Shown: positions 16,141 through 24,958, counted from the first letter of the stretch. The stretch: DNA of 64,000 nt from Alcaligenes endophyticus (GCF_026344035.1 NZ_JAPKND010000003.1:310001-374000); one strand, 5' to 3'. Notes: generated by a model from the letters alone, not told the origin. Numbers and translations are program-made.

Positions 16141-16853
16141 GCCAGGACATTTTACTAAAAGTCGATAATGTTCACGCCCACTATGACAAAAGCCATGTAC
16201 TCCATGGGGTGTCGTTAGAAGTCGCTAAAGGCGAAACCATTAGCTTGATTGGCCGTAACGGCTCAGGCCGCTCGACCACATTAAAAGCAATTATGGGCTT
16301 ACTACCCCCTAGCAGCGGCTCCGTGCAGTTAAATGGACGCGAACTGGCTGGACGGCCCGCGTACGAAATTTGTCGTGCTGGCATTGCTTATGTACCCGAA
16401 GAGCGTGAGGTGTTTGCCAACCTTACGGTGGAAGAAAACTTGCGCATGGGCGAACAAGCGGGTGTGGACGGGACTCACAAGTGGTCGCTACAAGACATGT
16501 TCGATTATTTTCCTCGCTTAAAGGAGCGTCGCAATACCTACGCAGGCAGCTTATCGGGCGGCGAGCAACAAATGCTCACGATGTGCCGCTCATTGTTGGG
16601 CAATCCGCAACTCATCTTGATTGACGAGCCCACTGAGGGCCTGGCACCCATGATCGTAGCGGCAGTAGGTGAATGCATCCAAGACATCCATCGCAAAGGT
16701 GTGGCAGTCATTTTAGTAGAGCAAAAGCTAGCCATCGCTCTCAAAGTATCCAGTCGTATGTATGTGATGGGACAAGGCTGCATTGTGTATGAGGGCAGCC
16801 CCCATGAAATCGTCAATAACGAACAACTGCTAGCCGATTGGCTGGCCGTCTAA
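16137..16853 (+). CDS. Liv-type ABC ATPase, LivF subunit with Walker A Lys-to-Arg
   Basis: A 238-residue ATPase of the LivF type: YVPEEREVFANLTVEENL, the signature LSGGEQQMLTMCRSL, Walker B LILIDEPTEGLAPM and the switch region ILVEQ. Walker A reads GRNGSGRSTT: the lysine that holds the ATP phosphates is arginine (codon CGC within 16252-16281). The remaining motifs are intact. The second LivF of this window (62957) has the normal GRNGAGKTS. Either this site binds ATP weakly and the LivG site drives transport, or arginine is tolerated in this subfamily. Start overlaps the livG stop. Last of the transporter genes; the cleavage enzyme gene begins 28 bases later. Confidence 0.9.
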   Translation: MSQDILLKVDNVHAHYDKSHVLHGVSLEVAKGETISLIGRNGSGRSTTLKAIMGLLPPSSGSVQLNGRELAGRPAYEICRAGIAYVPEEREVFANLTVEENLRMGEQAGVDGTHKWSLQDMFDYFPRLKERRNTYAGSLSGGEQQMLTMCRSLLGNPQLILIDEPTEGLAPMIVAAVGECIQDIHRKGVAVILVEQKLAIALKVSSRMYVMGQGCIVYEGSPHEIVNNEQLLADWLAV

Positions 16854-16881
16854 CCCTTTTACTGGCCAAAATGTTAACGCT

Positions 16882-17820
16882 ATGAAATCACGTCGCGATA
16901 AAGTCATTATTACCTGCGCCATTACTGGCGGGGTACACACCCCCAGTATGTCACCCTACCTGCCTTTAACGCCAGAACAAATCGCTTCTGAAGCGATTGC
17001 AGCCAGCCAAGCCGGGGCAGCCATTCTACACCTGCACGCCCGCGACCCTAAGGACGGCAGCCCCACTCCCGATCCAGCGATTTACCAGCAATTCGTACCC
17101 ACCATCAAAGCGGCGTGCGATAGCATCATTAATATCACGACCGGCGGTAGCACGCGCATGTCGCTCGCTGAGCGTCTGGCTTATCCATTAGTGGCACAGC
17201 CAGAAATGTGCTCGCTCAATATGGGGTCAATGAATTTCTCGATTCACCCTTTGGCAGAGAAAATCGATGACTGGAAGTATGAGTGGGAAAAGCCATATAT
17301 CCAGAATATGGAAGATCTTATCTTCCGCAATACCTTCCGCGACATCAAAGAGGTTATCCAAACCTTAGGAGCCAACGGTACCCGTTTTGAATTTGAATGC
17401 TATGACGTAGGTCATTTGTACAACTTAGCGCACTTCGTCAAAGAGGGCGTGATTGAAGGGCCGCTCTTTATTCAGTGCGTACTGGGCGTCTTAGGCGGTG
17501 TCGGTGCCGACCCCGAAAACCTGATTCACATGCGTGAAACAGCCGATCGTCTCTTTGGGCGCGATGGCTACCGTTTCTCTGTATTGGGTGCTGGTCGTCA
17601 CCAAATGCCTTTAGCCACCATGGCAGCGATTATGGGCGGTAACGTACGCGTAGGTTTAGAGGACAGTCTATTCCTGAATCGCGGGGAGCTTGCTTGCTCT
17701 AACGCTGAGCAAGTCACTAAAATTCGCCACATACTGGAGGAGCTGTCTTTGGATATCGCCACCCCAGATGAAGCTCGCGCAATGCTTGGCCTGAAAGGGG
17801 CTGACGCCACCGCGATCTAA
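16882..17820 (+). CDS. Beta-keto acid cleavage enzyme (BKACE family)
   Basis: A 312-residue TIM-barrel enzyme of the BKACE (formerly DUF849) family. Members condense a beta-keto acid with acetyl-CoA to give acetoacetate and a shortened acyl-CoA; known substrates include 3-keto-5-aminohexanoate and dehydrocarnitine. Features are the start IITCAITGGVHTPSMSP, the metal-binding pair in LHLHARDP (His50 and His52), the loop NITTGGSTRMSLAERL, FECYDVGHLYN, and the late GAGRHQMPLATMAAIMGGNVRVGLED. It is last in the Liv operon. The two SDR genes converging on it may make its keto substrate. The particular substrate is not predictable from the residues I can see. Confidence 0.9.
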   Translation: MKSRRDKVIITCAITGGVHTPSMSPYLPLTPEQIASEAIAASQAGAAILHLHARDPKDGSPTPDPAIYQQFVPTIKAACDSIINITTGGSTRMSLAERLAYPLVAQPEMCSLNMGSMNFSIHPLAEKIDDWKYEWEKPYIQNMEDLIFRNTFRDIKEVIQTLGANGTRFEFECYDVGHLYNLAHFVKEGVIEGPLFIQCVLGVLGGVGADPENLIHMRETADRLFGRDGYRFSVLGAGRHQMPLATMAAIMGGNVRVGLEDSLFLNRGELACSNAEQVTKIRHILEELSLDIATPDEARAMLGLKGADATAI

Positions 17821-17862
17821 CACACGCGCACAATAGGCATCAGCCCAAAGACCAAAGACTAA

Positions 17863-17893
17863 AATGCCCACCTTAATACGGTGGGCATTTTTT
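17863..17893 (+). terminator. Rho-independent terminator of the Liv/BKACE operon
   Basis: AATGCCCACC (17863-17872) pairs perfectly with GGTGGGCATT (17880-17889), then a T run. It could also serve the convergent SDR operon, since A residues precede the left arm. Confidence 0.9.
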
Positions 17894-17923
17894 ATCGAAT
17901 ACTAAGGCGATGAAGTCCAGGGC

Positions 17924-18715
17924 CTACAAATACTCAACGTTCGCATCCACGCTAATTGCTTGCCCGGTAACATTCACCGCAGCAGGTGAAGACAAGTACA
18001 ACACGCTTGCTGCCACATCCTCAGCGGTAACCATACGCCGCAAAGAAATTTTCTCTACATACTGGGCCTGCATTTGCTCGGTGGTAATGCCTAATGCATC
18101 AGCACGCGCTGCAATCACACGACTCATGCGCTCACCTTCCACCACGCCGGGCAAAATCGCATTCACCCGTACATTGTCGGGCCCCAGCTCATTCGCTAGG
18201 GATTTCATCAAACCAATAACCGCCCATTTAGTTGCAGCATAAGGGGTGCGAAACGGATACGCTAAACGCCCCGCCACGGATGACATCACCACCACATGCG
18301 GATTCTGGCGGGATTGCTTTAAATGCGGAACGGCTTTACGCAAAAAGTAGAACTGACTATTCAAGTTGGTGCTAACAGTTTGTTCCCACGCTTGCTCGGT
18401 CAAACTTTCTACTGCTCCCGTAGGGCCGGCAATCCCTGCATTATTAATCAAAACATCCAGTCCGCCTAGACGGGCCACCCCCTGCTCTACGACCTGATCG
18501 ACCTCCGTAGCTTGGCTGACATCGGCTCGTATCCCCTCTACGCCAGGTAGTTCTTGCCGAATTTTTGCCAACGCAGATTCATCAATATCACATACAAAAA
18601 CCTGAGCACCAACTTCGTGAAAGCCCTGCGCAATAACACGGCCTATGCCCGCCGCCCCACCACTAATCAGCACCCGTAAACCAGCGGGCGGTAACAAACG
18701 ATCAGCAATTTTCAT
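17924..18715 (-). CDS. SDR-family dehydrogenase
   Basis: A 263-residue short-chain dehydrogenase/reductase. The cofactor motif is SGGAAGIGRVIA near the N-terminus with an acidic residue after the second strand (VCDIDES), which suggests NAD(H). NNAGIAGPTG follows, then the catalytic set: Ser in VVMSSVAG, and Tyr/Lys in YAATK. The second ATG at 18715 is the better start: AAGGA lies six bases upstream, while the first ATG (18721) directly abuts it. It is the distal gene of a two-gene operon with another SDR. It may oxidise a hydroxy acid to the keto acid used by the BKACE enzyme; that is inference from position. Confidence 0.85.
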   Translation of the reverse strand: MKIADRLLPPAGLRVLISGGAAGIGRVIAQGFHEVGAQVFVCDIDESALAKIRQELPGVEGIRADVSQATEVDQVVEQGVARLGGLDVLINNAGIAGPTGAVESLTEQAWEQTVSTNLNSQFYFLRKAVPHLKQSRQNPHVVVMSSVAGRLAYPFRTPYAATKWAVIGLMKSLANELGPDNVRVNAILPGVVEGERMSRVIAARADALGITTEQMQAQYVEKISLRRMVTAEDVAASVLYLSSPAAVNVTGQAISVDANVEYL

Positions 18716-18728
18716 TATCATTCCTTGC

Positions 18729-19469
18729 TTATAAACTGAGCCCGCCGGTCACTTCAATCACGGCGCCATTAATATAACTTGCCTCATCACTGGCCAAAAA
18801 TGCATACGTGTTCGCAATTTCTTCTGGCTGGCCTAAACGGCGTAACGGCACTTGCGCACGCATTTTTTCCATAACGGTATCTGGGATGGTGGACAAGATA
18901 GGCGTCTCGACAAAGCCGGGCGCCACCGCATTAACCCGTATGCCCTTAGGCCCTAGCTCTCGACTCCACGTTTTGGTAAAACCGATAACGCCGAATTTAG
19001 TGGCGGCGTAGTTGGTTTGACCAAAATTGCCATAAATTCCCACTACCGAGCTGGCATTCAAAATCACGCCAGCTCCTTGCGACAACATCGTGGGCAACAC
19101 TGCCTGAGCCACATGAAAAACACCGCGCAAGTTGACATCAATCACCGTGTCAAACTGTTCCAGGGTCATTTTTTCCAAACGCGCATCTTGGGTTATACCC
19201 GCATTATTCACCAGTACATCGACACGACCAAAGCGGGCCACAACGTCAGCAACCACCTTTTCGACGGCGGCGCGATCGGTCACATCTAAGGTGTAGCCCG
19301 CGGCTTGTGCTCCCGCCTGTTTACATGCCTGTAAACTTTGCTCCACTGAGTCAGCGCGGCGATCGCAAACTATTACCACCGCCCCTTCTAGGGCGAATTT
19401 TTTTGCAGTGGCGGCTCCGATGCCTTGGCCAGCTCCTGTAACAATCGCTACTTTATTTTGTAATCTCAT
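18729..19469 (-). CDS. FabG-like SDR dehydrogenase/reductase
   Basis: A 246-residue classical SDR of the FabG/acetoacetyl-CoA reductase group: cofactor motif [37 protein letters not shown], catalytic Ser in LNASSVVG and YAATKFG, then PGFVETPI and the C-terminal [12 protein letters not shown]. An in-frame upstream stretch gives alternative starts at 19487 and 19520. I chose the ATG at 19469 because the conserved domain begins there ([12 protein letters not shown]); the ribosome-binding site is weak. First gene of the SDR pair, divergent from the AraC gene, with 21-bp direct repeats between. Probably not the fatty-acid FabG, as it lies in a catabolic cluster. Confidence 0.85.
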   Translation of the reverse strand: MRLQNKVAIVTGAGQGIGAATAKKFALEGAVVIVCDRRADSVEQSLQACKQAGAQAAGYTLDVTDRAAVEKVVADVVARFGRVDVLVNNAGITQDARLEKMTLEQFDTVIDVNLRGVFHVAQAVLPTMLSQGAGVILNASSVVGIYGNFGQTNYAATKFGVIGFTKTWSRELGPKGIRVNAVAPGFVETPILSTIPDTVMEKMRAQVPLRRLGQPEEIANTYAFLASDEASYINGAVIEVTGGLSL

Positions 19470-19577
19470 GATTTTCGTGCGTTCCATTTGTGCTGCGACC
19501 AACGTGCGGCCTGGCAACATAAGCGTTGAATTTATTGCTTTACAAATAAGAGCTTACCGATATTTTAGCACTCTGGT

Positions 19578-19612
19578 AAGATCTTTATAGGACAGATAAA
19601 GATCAATATAGG
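19578..19612. promoter_or_regulatory. Direct repeats at 21-bp spacing, candidate AraC operator
   Basis: GATCTTTATAGG (19580-19591) and GATCAATATAGG (19601-19612) match at 10 of 12 positions and start exactly 21 bases apart; the match extends leftwards to AAGATC in both. They end 12 bases before the AraC-type gene and lie between it and the divergent SDR operon, the classic place for an AraC-family activator site and autoregulation. Confidence 0.65.
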
Positions 19613-19624
19613 CGAAGTGACCTT

Positions 19625-20653
19625 ATGCGCAGTAAAACTCCTTTATATAACGAACGCATCCATGCTCCCTACAAAATAGCCGCGCTCGTGGAAGTGCTGG
19701 CAGAGCAAGGTATTACACCGGATATGAGCCTCAAAAACACGGGTATTTCCCCCACCCAGCTTCACGATGCCTCGGCCCTAACCTCTGTTCAGCAGTACGT
19801 CACCGTATGCGACAACGCCTTGCACTTGGGGGCCCTCCCTTCCACTCCTTTTGAGACAGGCTCAAGACTGCATCTGTCGGCCTATGGAATGTACGGCTAC
19901 GCCTTAATGTCTTGTCTGTACATGCGCGATTACTTTCGACTAGGCGTTAAGTTTCACTCCTTGGCCACCCCTACCTTAACGATTGAGTGGAGTGAGCGTG
20001 ATGGGCGTGCCGTGTGGACGTTTCCTGACGAGCTACTTTTTCACGACTCACGAGAAATTCGTCGCTTTTTGCTGGAACAACAATTCACCCAACACGTCAC
20101 TCACTTACAAGACGTATTTGGACGGCCTTGCCCCCCTCTTATTGCCTATTTTTCTCATCCGGCACCGCTGTATGCTGACTTATACCAGCAATACTTGGGC
20201 TGCCCTTGCGTATTCGAGCACCCTCAGTCCGAGCTCCATTATGACGGCGTCATTCTTAATCAACGCCCACATTTGGCTCATCAGCTTTCTGCGGCAGTAC
20301 TGCAACAAACGTGCGACCTGTTAGTCGATCAAGCTAGGGTCTATAAGGGCATGGCAGGAGAAGTCTATCAACGCTTACTGAAACGCCCTGGAGTATTCCC
20401 CGACATGGACGACATAGCCGCTCAGTTAGGCATTACCGCCCGCACCTTACGCCGCAGGCTACAAGCTGAAAACACCTCATTTTCTGCTATCTTGGACGAT
20501 ATCCGCTCTTCCTTAGCCTCAGAATATTTAAAAACGACTCAGATGAACACTGATGACATAAGCCTACTGCTTGGCTTTACCGAGCCTACCAACTTTCGCC
20601 GCGCCTTTAAACGTTGGACGGGCAAAACCACGAGCCAATACCGCCAAAACTAA
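19625..20653 (+). CDS. AraC-family regulator with OruR-type sensor domain
   Basis: A 342-residue transcription factor. The N-terminal about 200 residues resemble the arabinose-binding-type ligand domain of OruR/ArgR-like regulators (YALMSCLYMRDYFRLGVKFHSLATP is typical). The C-terminal AraC DNA-binding domain (about 240-340) has two helix-turn-helix units: DDIAAQLGITARTLRRRLQAEN and DDISLLLGFTEPTNFRRAFKRWTG. It is divergent from the two SDR genes and probably activates them. The Liv/BKACE operon may be a second target, since it also has 21-bp-spaced repeats upstream. Inducer unknown. Confidence 0.9.
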   Translation: MRSKTPLYNERIHAPYKIAALVEVLAEQGITPDMSLKNTGISPTQLHDASALTSVQQYVTVCDNALHLGALPSTPFETGSRLHLSAYGMYGYALMSCLYMRDYFRLGVKFHSLATPTLTIEWSERDGRAVWTFPDELLFHDSREIRRFLLEQQFTQHVTHLQDVFGRPCPPLIAYFSHPAPLYADLYQQYLGCPCVFEHPQSELHYDGVILNQRPHLAHQLSAAVLQQTCDLLVDQARVYKGMAGEVYQRLLKRPGVFPDMDDIAAQLGITARTLRRRLQAENTSFSAILDDIRSSLASEYLKTTQMNTDDISLLLGFTEPTNFRRAFKRWTGKTTSQYRQN

Positions 20654-20672
20654 TACACCACACGCCTCTACT

Positions 20673-21575
20673 ATGAATCTCGCTCGCTTCGATCTTATTA
20701 CGCTCGCCCTCTTTCTCGCCGTCGCTCGCGGTGGCAGTATTTCGGCTGGCGCCCGCAGCATGCATTTAGCAATTGGCGCTGCCAGCAAGCGTATTTCAGA
20801 CTTAGAAACCACCTTAGGAACGGAACTGTTTTACCGTCACTCTGCCGGGGTGGAGATGACCGAAGCGGGACAAACATGCCTGCAACATGCCTTGCGCATT
20901 CTGAACGAGGTCGAACAACTCGAAGTAGCACTTTCTGACTATACGCGTGGAGTCAGAGGGGAGATCAGGCTCGCCGCCAACACCTCCGCCATCACCCAGT
21001 TTTTATCCCAAGACTTGGCTGTCTTTATGCGCGAGCATCCCGCTATACAAGTGAACCTTAAAGAGGAAAATAGTCACACTATTGTTAAAGCCGTACAAGA
21101 CAATCAGGCTGATATCGGCATATTTGCTGACCGCACCCCTTGTGATGGCTTATATACCTGCCACTATCGTAGCGACAACCTAGTCCTTATCGTGCCCCCC
21201 GGGCATCCCTTGTATCAACGCAAGCATATCTCTTTTAACGAAACCCTGGATTTTGACTATGTCGGTCTCAGCTCACGCACTTCCTTAGCCTTGCGCCTAG
21301 AAGAAGAAAGCCAGCGCCAGGGCAAACCGCTTAAGCTGCGCATACAGGTACGCGGGTTTGACTCCATCTGCCGCCTTGCATTGGCCACCAACAGCATAGG
21401 GGTTTTACCTAGGCTAGCCGTTCAGCCATTCTCCCAAACCCTACAGTTAGCCCTCGTCCCCTTGCAAGACGAATGGGCCCACCGAAATCTACTCATTGGG
21501 GCCCGAGACCCTGATCAACTCTCGGCCGCAAGCAAACTATTACTAGAACATTTGCGCGTTTCAGAACCCCGTTAA
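20673..21575 (+). CDS. LysR-family regulator
   Basis: A 300-residue LysR-type regulator. The helix-turn-helix (about 5-65) reads LALFLAVARGGSISAGARSMHLAIGAASKRISDLE with LGTELFYRHSAGVEMTEAG; the periplasmic-binding-type effector domain covers about 90-295. The ATG at 20673 is chosen because the LysR domain starts there; the longer frame overlaps the AraC gene. Only 19 bases follow the AraC stop, so some read-through is possible. The CoA-transferase operon starts 133 bases downstream on the same strand, with a perfect inverted repeat between, making this regulator its likely controller. Confidence 0.9.
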   Translation: MNLARFDLITLALFLAVARGGSISAGARSMHLAIGAASKRISDLETTLGTELFYRHSAGVEMTEAGQTCLQHALRILNEVEQLEVALSDYTRGVRGEIRLAANTSAITQFLSQDLAVFMREHPAIQVNLKEENSHTIVKAVQDNQADIGIFADRTPCDGLYTCHYRSDNLVLIVPPGHPLYQRKHISFNETLDFDYVGLSSRTSLALRLEEESQRQGKPLKLRIQVRGFDSICRLALATNSIGVLPRLAVQPFSQTLQLALVPLQDEWAHRNLLIGARDPDQLSAASKLLLEHLRVSEPR

Positions 21576-21594
21576 AGCCCTTTTTTCTCCTTAG

Positions 21595-21617
21595 CGCTTT
21601 CGTAAAATACGAAAGCG
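21595..21617. promoter_or_regulatory. Perfect 10-bp inverted repeat before the CoA-transferase gene
   Basis: CGCTTTCGTA (21595-21604) and TACGAAAGCG (21608-21617) are perfect arms around AAA. No T run follows, so an operator (LysR sites contain T-N11-A dyads) is more likely than a terminator. It lies 20 bases after the LysR stop and about 90 before the next start. Confidence 0.55.
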
Positions 21618-21708
21618 GTTATGAAAACTTGGTCATTCCTCGCCTGTGCTTTGCTGTGCCACACTGAATTATCTCGATTTCTCAGTTACTTGCTGGCAAG
21701 AGGCATAT

Positions 21709-22905
21709 ATGTCCAAACAGATTTTATCTGGCATTAAAGTTCTAGAACTAGGTCAGTTAATCGCTGGGCCGTTTGCAGCCAAGACCTTGGCTGACTTTGG
21801 CGCCACCATCATCAAAATAGAGCCACCCGGCTTAGGCGATCCCTTGCGTAAGTGGCGCCTGCTGCACGAAGGCACCTCTGTATGGTGGGAAGCTCAATCA
21901 CGCGGCAAACACTCGGTATGCATAGACCTGCGCCAAAAAGAAGGCCAGGATATTGTGCGCCAACTCGCCAGCCAGGCCGATGTACTGATTGAGAACTTCC
22001 GTCCAGGCACCATGGAAAAGTGGGGCCTATCTTGGGAGAAGCTTCACGCTGCCAACCCTAAGCTGATCATGCTGCGCGTATCAGGCTATGGCCAAACAGG
22101 CCCACGCAGCCAAGAACCTGGCTTTGCCGCTATCGCGGAGGCCATGGGCGGATTACGTTATCTTAATGGGAACCCAGGCCAAGCACCGGTACGCGCTGGC
22201 TTATCCCTTGGCGATACGCTAGCGGGCTTACACGGAGCCTTGGGAGTATTGCTGGCCTTGTATCAGCGCGACGCACGCGGCGGCTTGGGCCAAATGATTG
22301 ATGTGTCTTTATTTGAAAGCATCTTTAATCTAACCGAAAGCCTCCTGCCCGAATACTCTGTATTTAAAGCCATTCGTGAGCCCGCAGGCGCTTCCCTACC
22401 TGGGATCGCACCGTCCAATGCCTACCAATGCAATACAGGTGAATACATCTTAATTGCTGGCAATGGTGATGCTATTTTTCAGCGTTTAATGCACGCCATC
22501 GGCAGAGCAGATCTAGCTGCCGACCCGGAACTAGCACACAATCACGGCCGCGCGCTGCGCGTAGCAGAGCTGGACGAAGCCATTGGCGCCTGGACCAGCG
22601 CTCGTCATCCCGATGAAATTTTGCACGCTATGCACGCCGCGCAAGTGCCTGCCGGTCGTATTTACTCGGTACGCGACATTGCTGAAGACCCCCACTATCG
22701 AGCGCGCCAAGCCATCGCCACAGTCACCGCCGCCAGCGGCCTAGAAGTGGAGATGCCCAATATCATGCCTTTGTTATCCGACACCCCGGGCGCTATTCAG
22801 TCGCGTGCCCCATTATTAGGTGAGCACACCATCAGCACACTGCAAGCCGCAGGCGTCGATGCCAGCGTCATTGAACAACTACAAGAAAAGGGCATCATTG
22901 CATGA
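21709..22905 (+). CDS. CaiB/BaiF-type (family III) CoA-transferase
   Basis: A 398-residue family III CoA-transferase that moves CoA between carboxylic acids. Motifs are GIKVLELGQLIAGPFAAKTLADFGA, KIEPPGLGDPLRKW, SRGKHSVCIDLR, LIENFRPGTMEKWGL and GYGQTGP. The catalytic aspartate that forms the acyl anhydride is Asp198 in MIDVSLFES. The ATG at 21709 follows AAGAGG by five bases. It is followed with a 4-base overlap by an HMG-CoA-lyase-like gene, so the pair probably activates a 3-hydroxy-3-methyl-type acid to its CoA ester and then cleaves it. Acid specificity is unknown. Confidence 0.92.
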   Translation: MSKQILSGIKVLELGQLIAGPFAAKTLADFGATIIKIEPPGLGDPLRKWRLLHEGTSVWWEAQSRGKHSVCIDLRQKEGQDIVRQLASQADVLIENFRPGTMEKWGLSWEKLHAANPKLIMLRVSGYGQTGPRSQEPGFAAIAEAMGGLRYLNGNPGQAPVRAGLSLGDTLAGLHGALGVLLALYQRDARGGLGQMIDVSLFESIFNLTESLLPEYSVFKAIREPAGASLPGIAPSNAYQCNTGEYILIAGNGDAIFQRLMHAIGRADLAADPELAHNHGRALRVAELDEAIGAWTSARHPDEILHAMHAAQVPAGRIYSVRDIAEDPHYRARQAIATVTAASGLEVEMPNIMPLLSDTPGAIQSRAPLLGEHTISTLQAAGVDASVIEQLQEKGIIA

Positions 22906-23849
22906 AAATCGGCGCCGACAACATAGAAATTAACGAGGTTGCTCCACGCGACGGGCTACAAATTGAACCGCAGCTTGTGCCAACGGCAGATAAAATTGCG
23001 TTTATAGATCAGCTTTCCACCTGTGGCTTTCGCCGTATTGAAGTCACCAGCTTTACCTCGCCTCGCGCCATCCCCGCATTGGCAGACGCCCAAGAGGTTA
23101 TGCAAGGCATACGCCGCGACCCTGATGTCATCTATACCGCGCTCATTCCGAATCTCAAGGGCTTAGAGCGTGCACTAGCGGTAGGCATTGACGAGTGCAA
23201 TATCGTCATGTCCTGCAGCGAAACACATAACCGTGCCAATTTGCGCATGACCCGTGCGCAATCTAAGCAGCAATTGCTCGATATTATCGAGCAGGCCCAA
23301 GCCCACAACCTGCCCTGCAATGTCTCATTATCGACGGCGTTCGGTTGCCCCTTTGAGGGCGACATCGCGCCCGAACAAGTCTTAGCCCTTAGCCAAGAGT
23401 TTATGGCTGCCGGGGCCACGGGCATCACACTGTGCGACACCACCGGCATGGCCTACCCCACCCAAGTCACACAATTATGCGCTCAGCATATAGCGCATAT
23501 ACCCGCCAGCGCCCTGACATTGCACTTACATAATACGCGCGGGATGGCACTGGCTAACGCTTTAGCCGGCTGGGGCGAAGGCATCACACGCTTTGACGCA
23601 GCGGCAGGTGGACTAGGCGGCTGCCCTTATGCTCCAGGCGCTAGCGGCAACGTCAGCACCGAAGAGCTGGTGCACATGTTCGAATGCATGTGGATCAACA
23701 CTGGCGTGAACCTAAACCGATTGCTGGATATTGTGAAAGATCTACCCGCCTTAGTACAGCGCCCCTTAAGCTCCCCCTTGCTCACTGCCGGTACTCGCTT
23801 ACAGACACACCCGGCTCCTGCCTGGTTAGCCGAGCATTTTGCTGCATAA
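22902..23849 (+). CDS. Hydroxymethylglutaryl-CoA lyase family enzyme
   Basis: A 315-residue TIM-barrel lyase of the HMG-CoA lyase family, which splits HMG-CoA to acetyl-CoA and acetoacetate. Family marks are EVAPRDGLQIE near the N-terminus, EVTSFTSPRAIPALADA, NVSLSTAFGCPFEGD, GITLCDTTGMAYP, the metal histidines in LHLHNTRGMAL, and the cysteine loop GLGGCPYAPGASGN. Its ATG overlaps the CoA-transferase stop (ATGA), so they are coupled. The close relatives citramalyl-CoA lyase or other 3-hydroxy-3-alkylacyl-CoA lyases cannot be excluded. A Bug receptor gene follows after 116 bases. Confidence 0.88.
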   Translation: MKIGADNIEINEVAPRDGLQIEPQLVPTADKIAFIDQLSTCGFRRIEVTSFTSPRAIPALADAQEVMQGIRRDPDVIYTALIPNLKGLERALAVGIDECNIVMSCSETHNRANLRMTRAQSKQQLLDIIEQAQAHNLPCNVSLSTAFGCPFEGDIAPEQVLALSQEFMAAGATGITLCDTTGMAYPTQVTQLCAQHIAHIPASALTLHLHNTRGMALANALAGWGEGITRFDAAAGGLGGCPYAPGASGNVSTEELVHMFECMWINTGVNLNRLLDIVKDLPALVQRPLSSPLLTAGTRLQTHPAPAWLAEHFAA

Positions 23850-23965
23850 GCCAGTTTTGTCATAACACGCTCAACCCAAGGGCGCGCCCGTTTCAACGCG
23901 TTTGTTTACTTCGTTCTTCGCTGACGACTCAGCACACTATTCATACACAAAAAAGGAGATATGCT

Positions 23966-24958
23966 GTGTACACCCCTAAAAATTTAACAGCACGACTATT
24001 CGCCAGCTCTCTCATAGTGGGCTGCCTAGGCTTACTGGGCACGGCCGCCCAAGCCAATGACTTCCCCAATCGACCTATTAATCTGTACGTGTCGGCAGCG
24101 CCAGGCGGCACCACCGATATTGCAGCCCGCATGATTGCAGAACCACTCGCCCGCGCCCTAGGCACCAGCGTTATCGTTGACAATCGTCCTGGTGGATCAG
24201 GTGGAGTCGCCGCTCAACAAGTCAGTCGTGCGCCCGCCGACGGCTATACCTTGTTGTTTCAATATTCAGGCTTTCAAGTTATTAGCCCTTTATTATTGAA
24301 AAACCAAAACTGGGACCCAGTAAGCAGCTTTTCCCCTGTGGCTAATGTACTGTCTGCCCCGCAACTGTTAGTCGTACGCTCTACGCTGCCTTACAAAACC
24401 CTAGAGGAACTGGTTAATTCGGACGCGGCAAAGAAAGGAGAACTCAACTACGCCTCCTCGGGTGTGGGTTCGCTTCAGCACGTCGCCACCGAACTTTTTA
24501 ACCAAATGGCTGAAACCCAGCTGTTTCACATTCCCTATAACGGCACAGGCCCTGCGCTGAACGACTTGATGGGGGGCGCTGTAGATCTCACCATGACTAC
24601 GCCACCACCACTGTTGCCCCATATTCAAAACGGTAACCTCACCCCCTTGGTCGTCACCGGTCCTAAACGCTTAGACTCATTGCCTGATGTCCCCACGGCG
24701 TCTGAGGCCGGCTATCCCGAGCTGGAGATCTCTTCCTGGTTCGCCATGTATGCACCAGCGGGCACTCCTGCTGATGTAGTGAATAAAATAGCAGCAGAAG
24801 TCGAAAAAATTACGCAAACAGCTGAGTTTCAAGAAAAAGCGCAGTCTCTAGGCGCCTATCCCAGCTTCCAAGGTCCAGCAGAATTAGGGGAGTACACCAA
24901 AGCAGAACTTTCCCGTTGGGGCAAAGTCATTGAGGCTGCCCAAATTGAAATGCCTTAA
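23966..24958 (+). CDS. Bug-family periplasmic solute receptor
   Basis: A 330-residue Bug receptor, the second in the window. The signal peptide covers about 1-28 (ending TAAQA) and the mature part opens NDFPNRPINLYVSAAPGGTTDIAARM, with VIVDNRPGGSGGVAAQQV, PADGYTLL, LNYASSGVGS and HIPYNGTGPALNDLMGG. The GTG at 23966 is the start: AAGGAG lies seven bases upstream, and the ATG at 23961 is out of frame and opens only a 9-codon peptide. A longer open frame upstream overlaps the lyase gene and is not real. Probably captures the acid metabolised by the CoA-transferase/lyase pair. No permease genes nearby. Confidence 0.9.
   Translation: MYTPKNLTARLFASSLIVGCLGLLGTAAQANDFPNRPINLYVSAAPGGTTDIAARMIAEPLARALGTSVIVDNRPGGSGGVAAQQVSRAPADGYTLLFQYSGFQVISPLLLKNQNWDPVSSFSPVANVLSAPQLLVVRSTLPYKTLEELVNSDAAKKGELNYASSGVGSLQHVATELFNQMAETQLFHIPYNGTGPALNDLMGGAVDLTMTTPPPLLPHIQNGNLTPLVVTGPKRLDSLPDVPTASEAGYPELEISSWFAMYAPAGTPADVVNKIAAEVEKITQTAEFQEKAQSLGAYPSFQGPAELGEYTKAELSRWGKVIEAAQIEMP

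Noticed and set aside
23684-23965. Long N-terminal extension of the second Bug gene
   Set aside because: It overlaps the lyase gene in another frame; a GTG with a good ribosome-binding site and a signal peptide starts at 23966.
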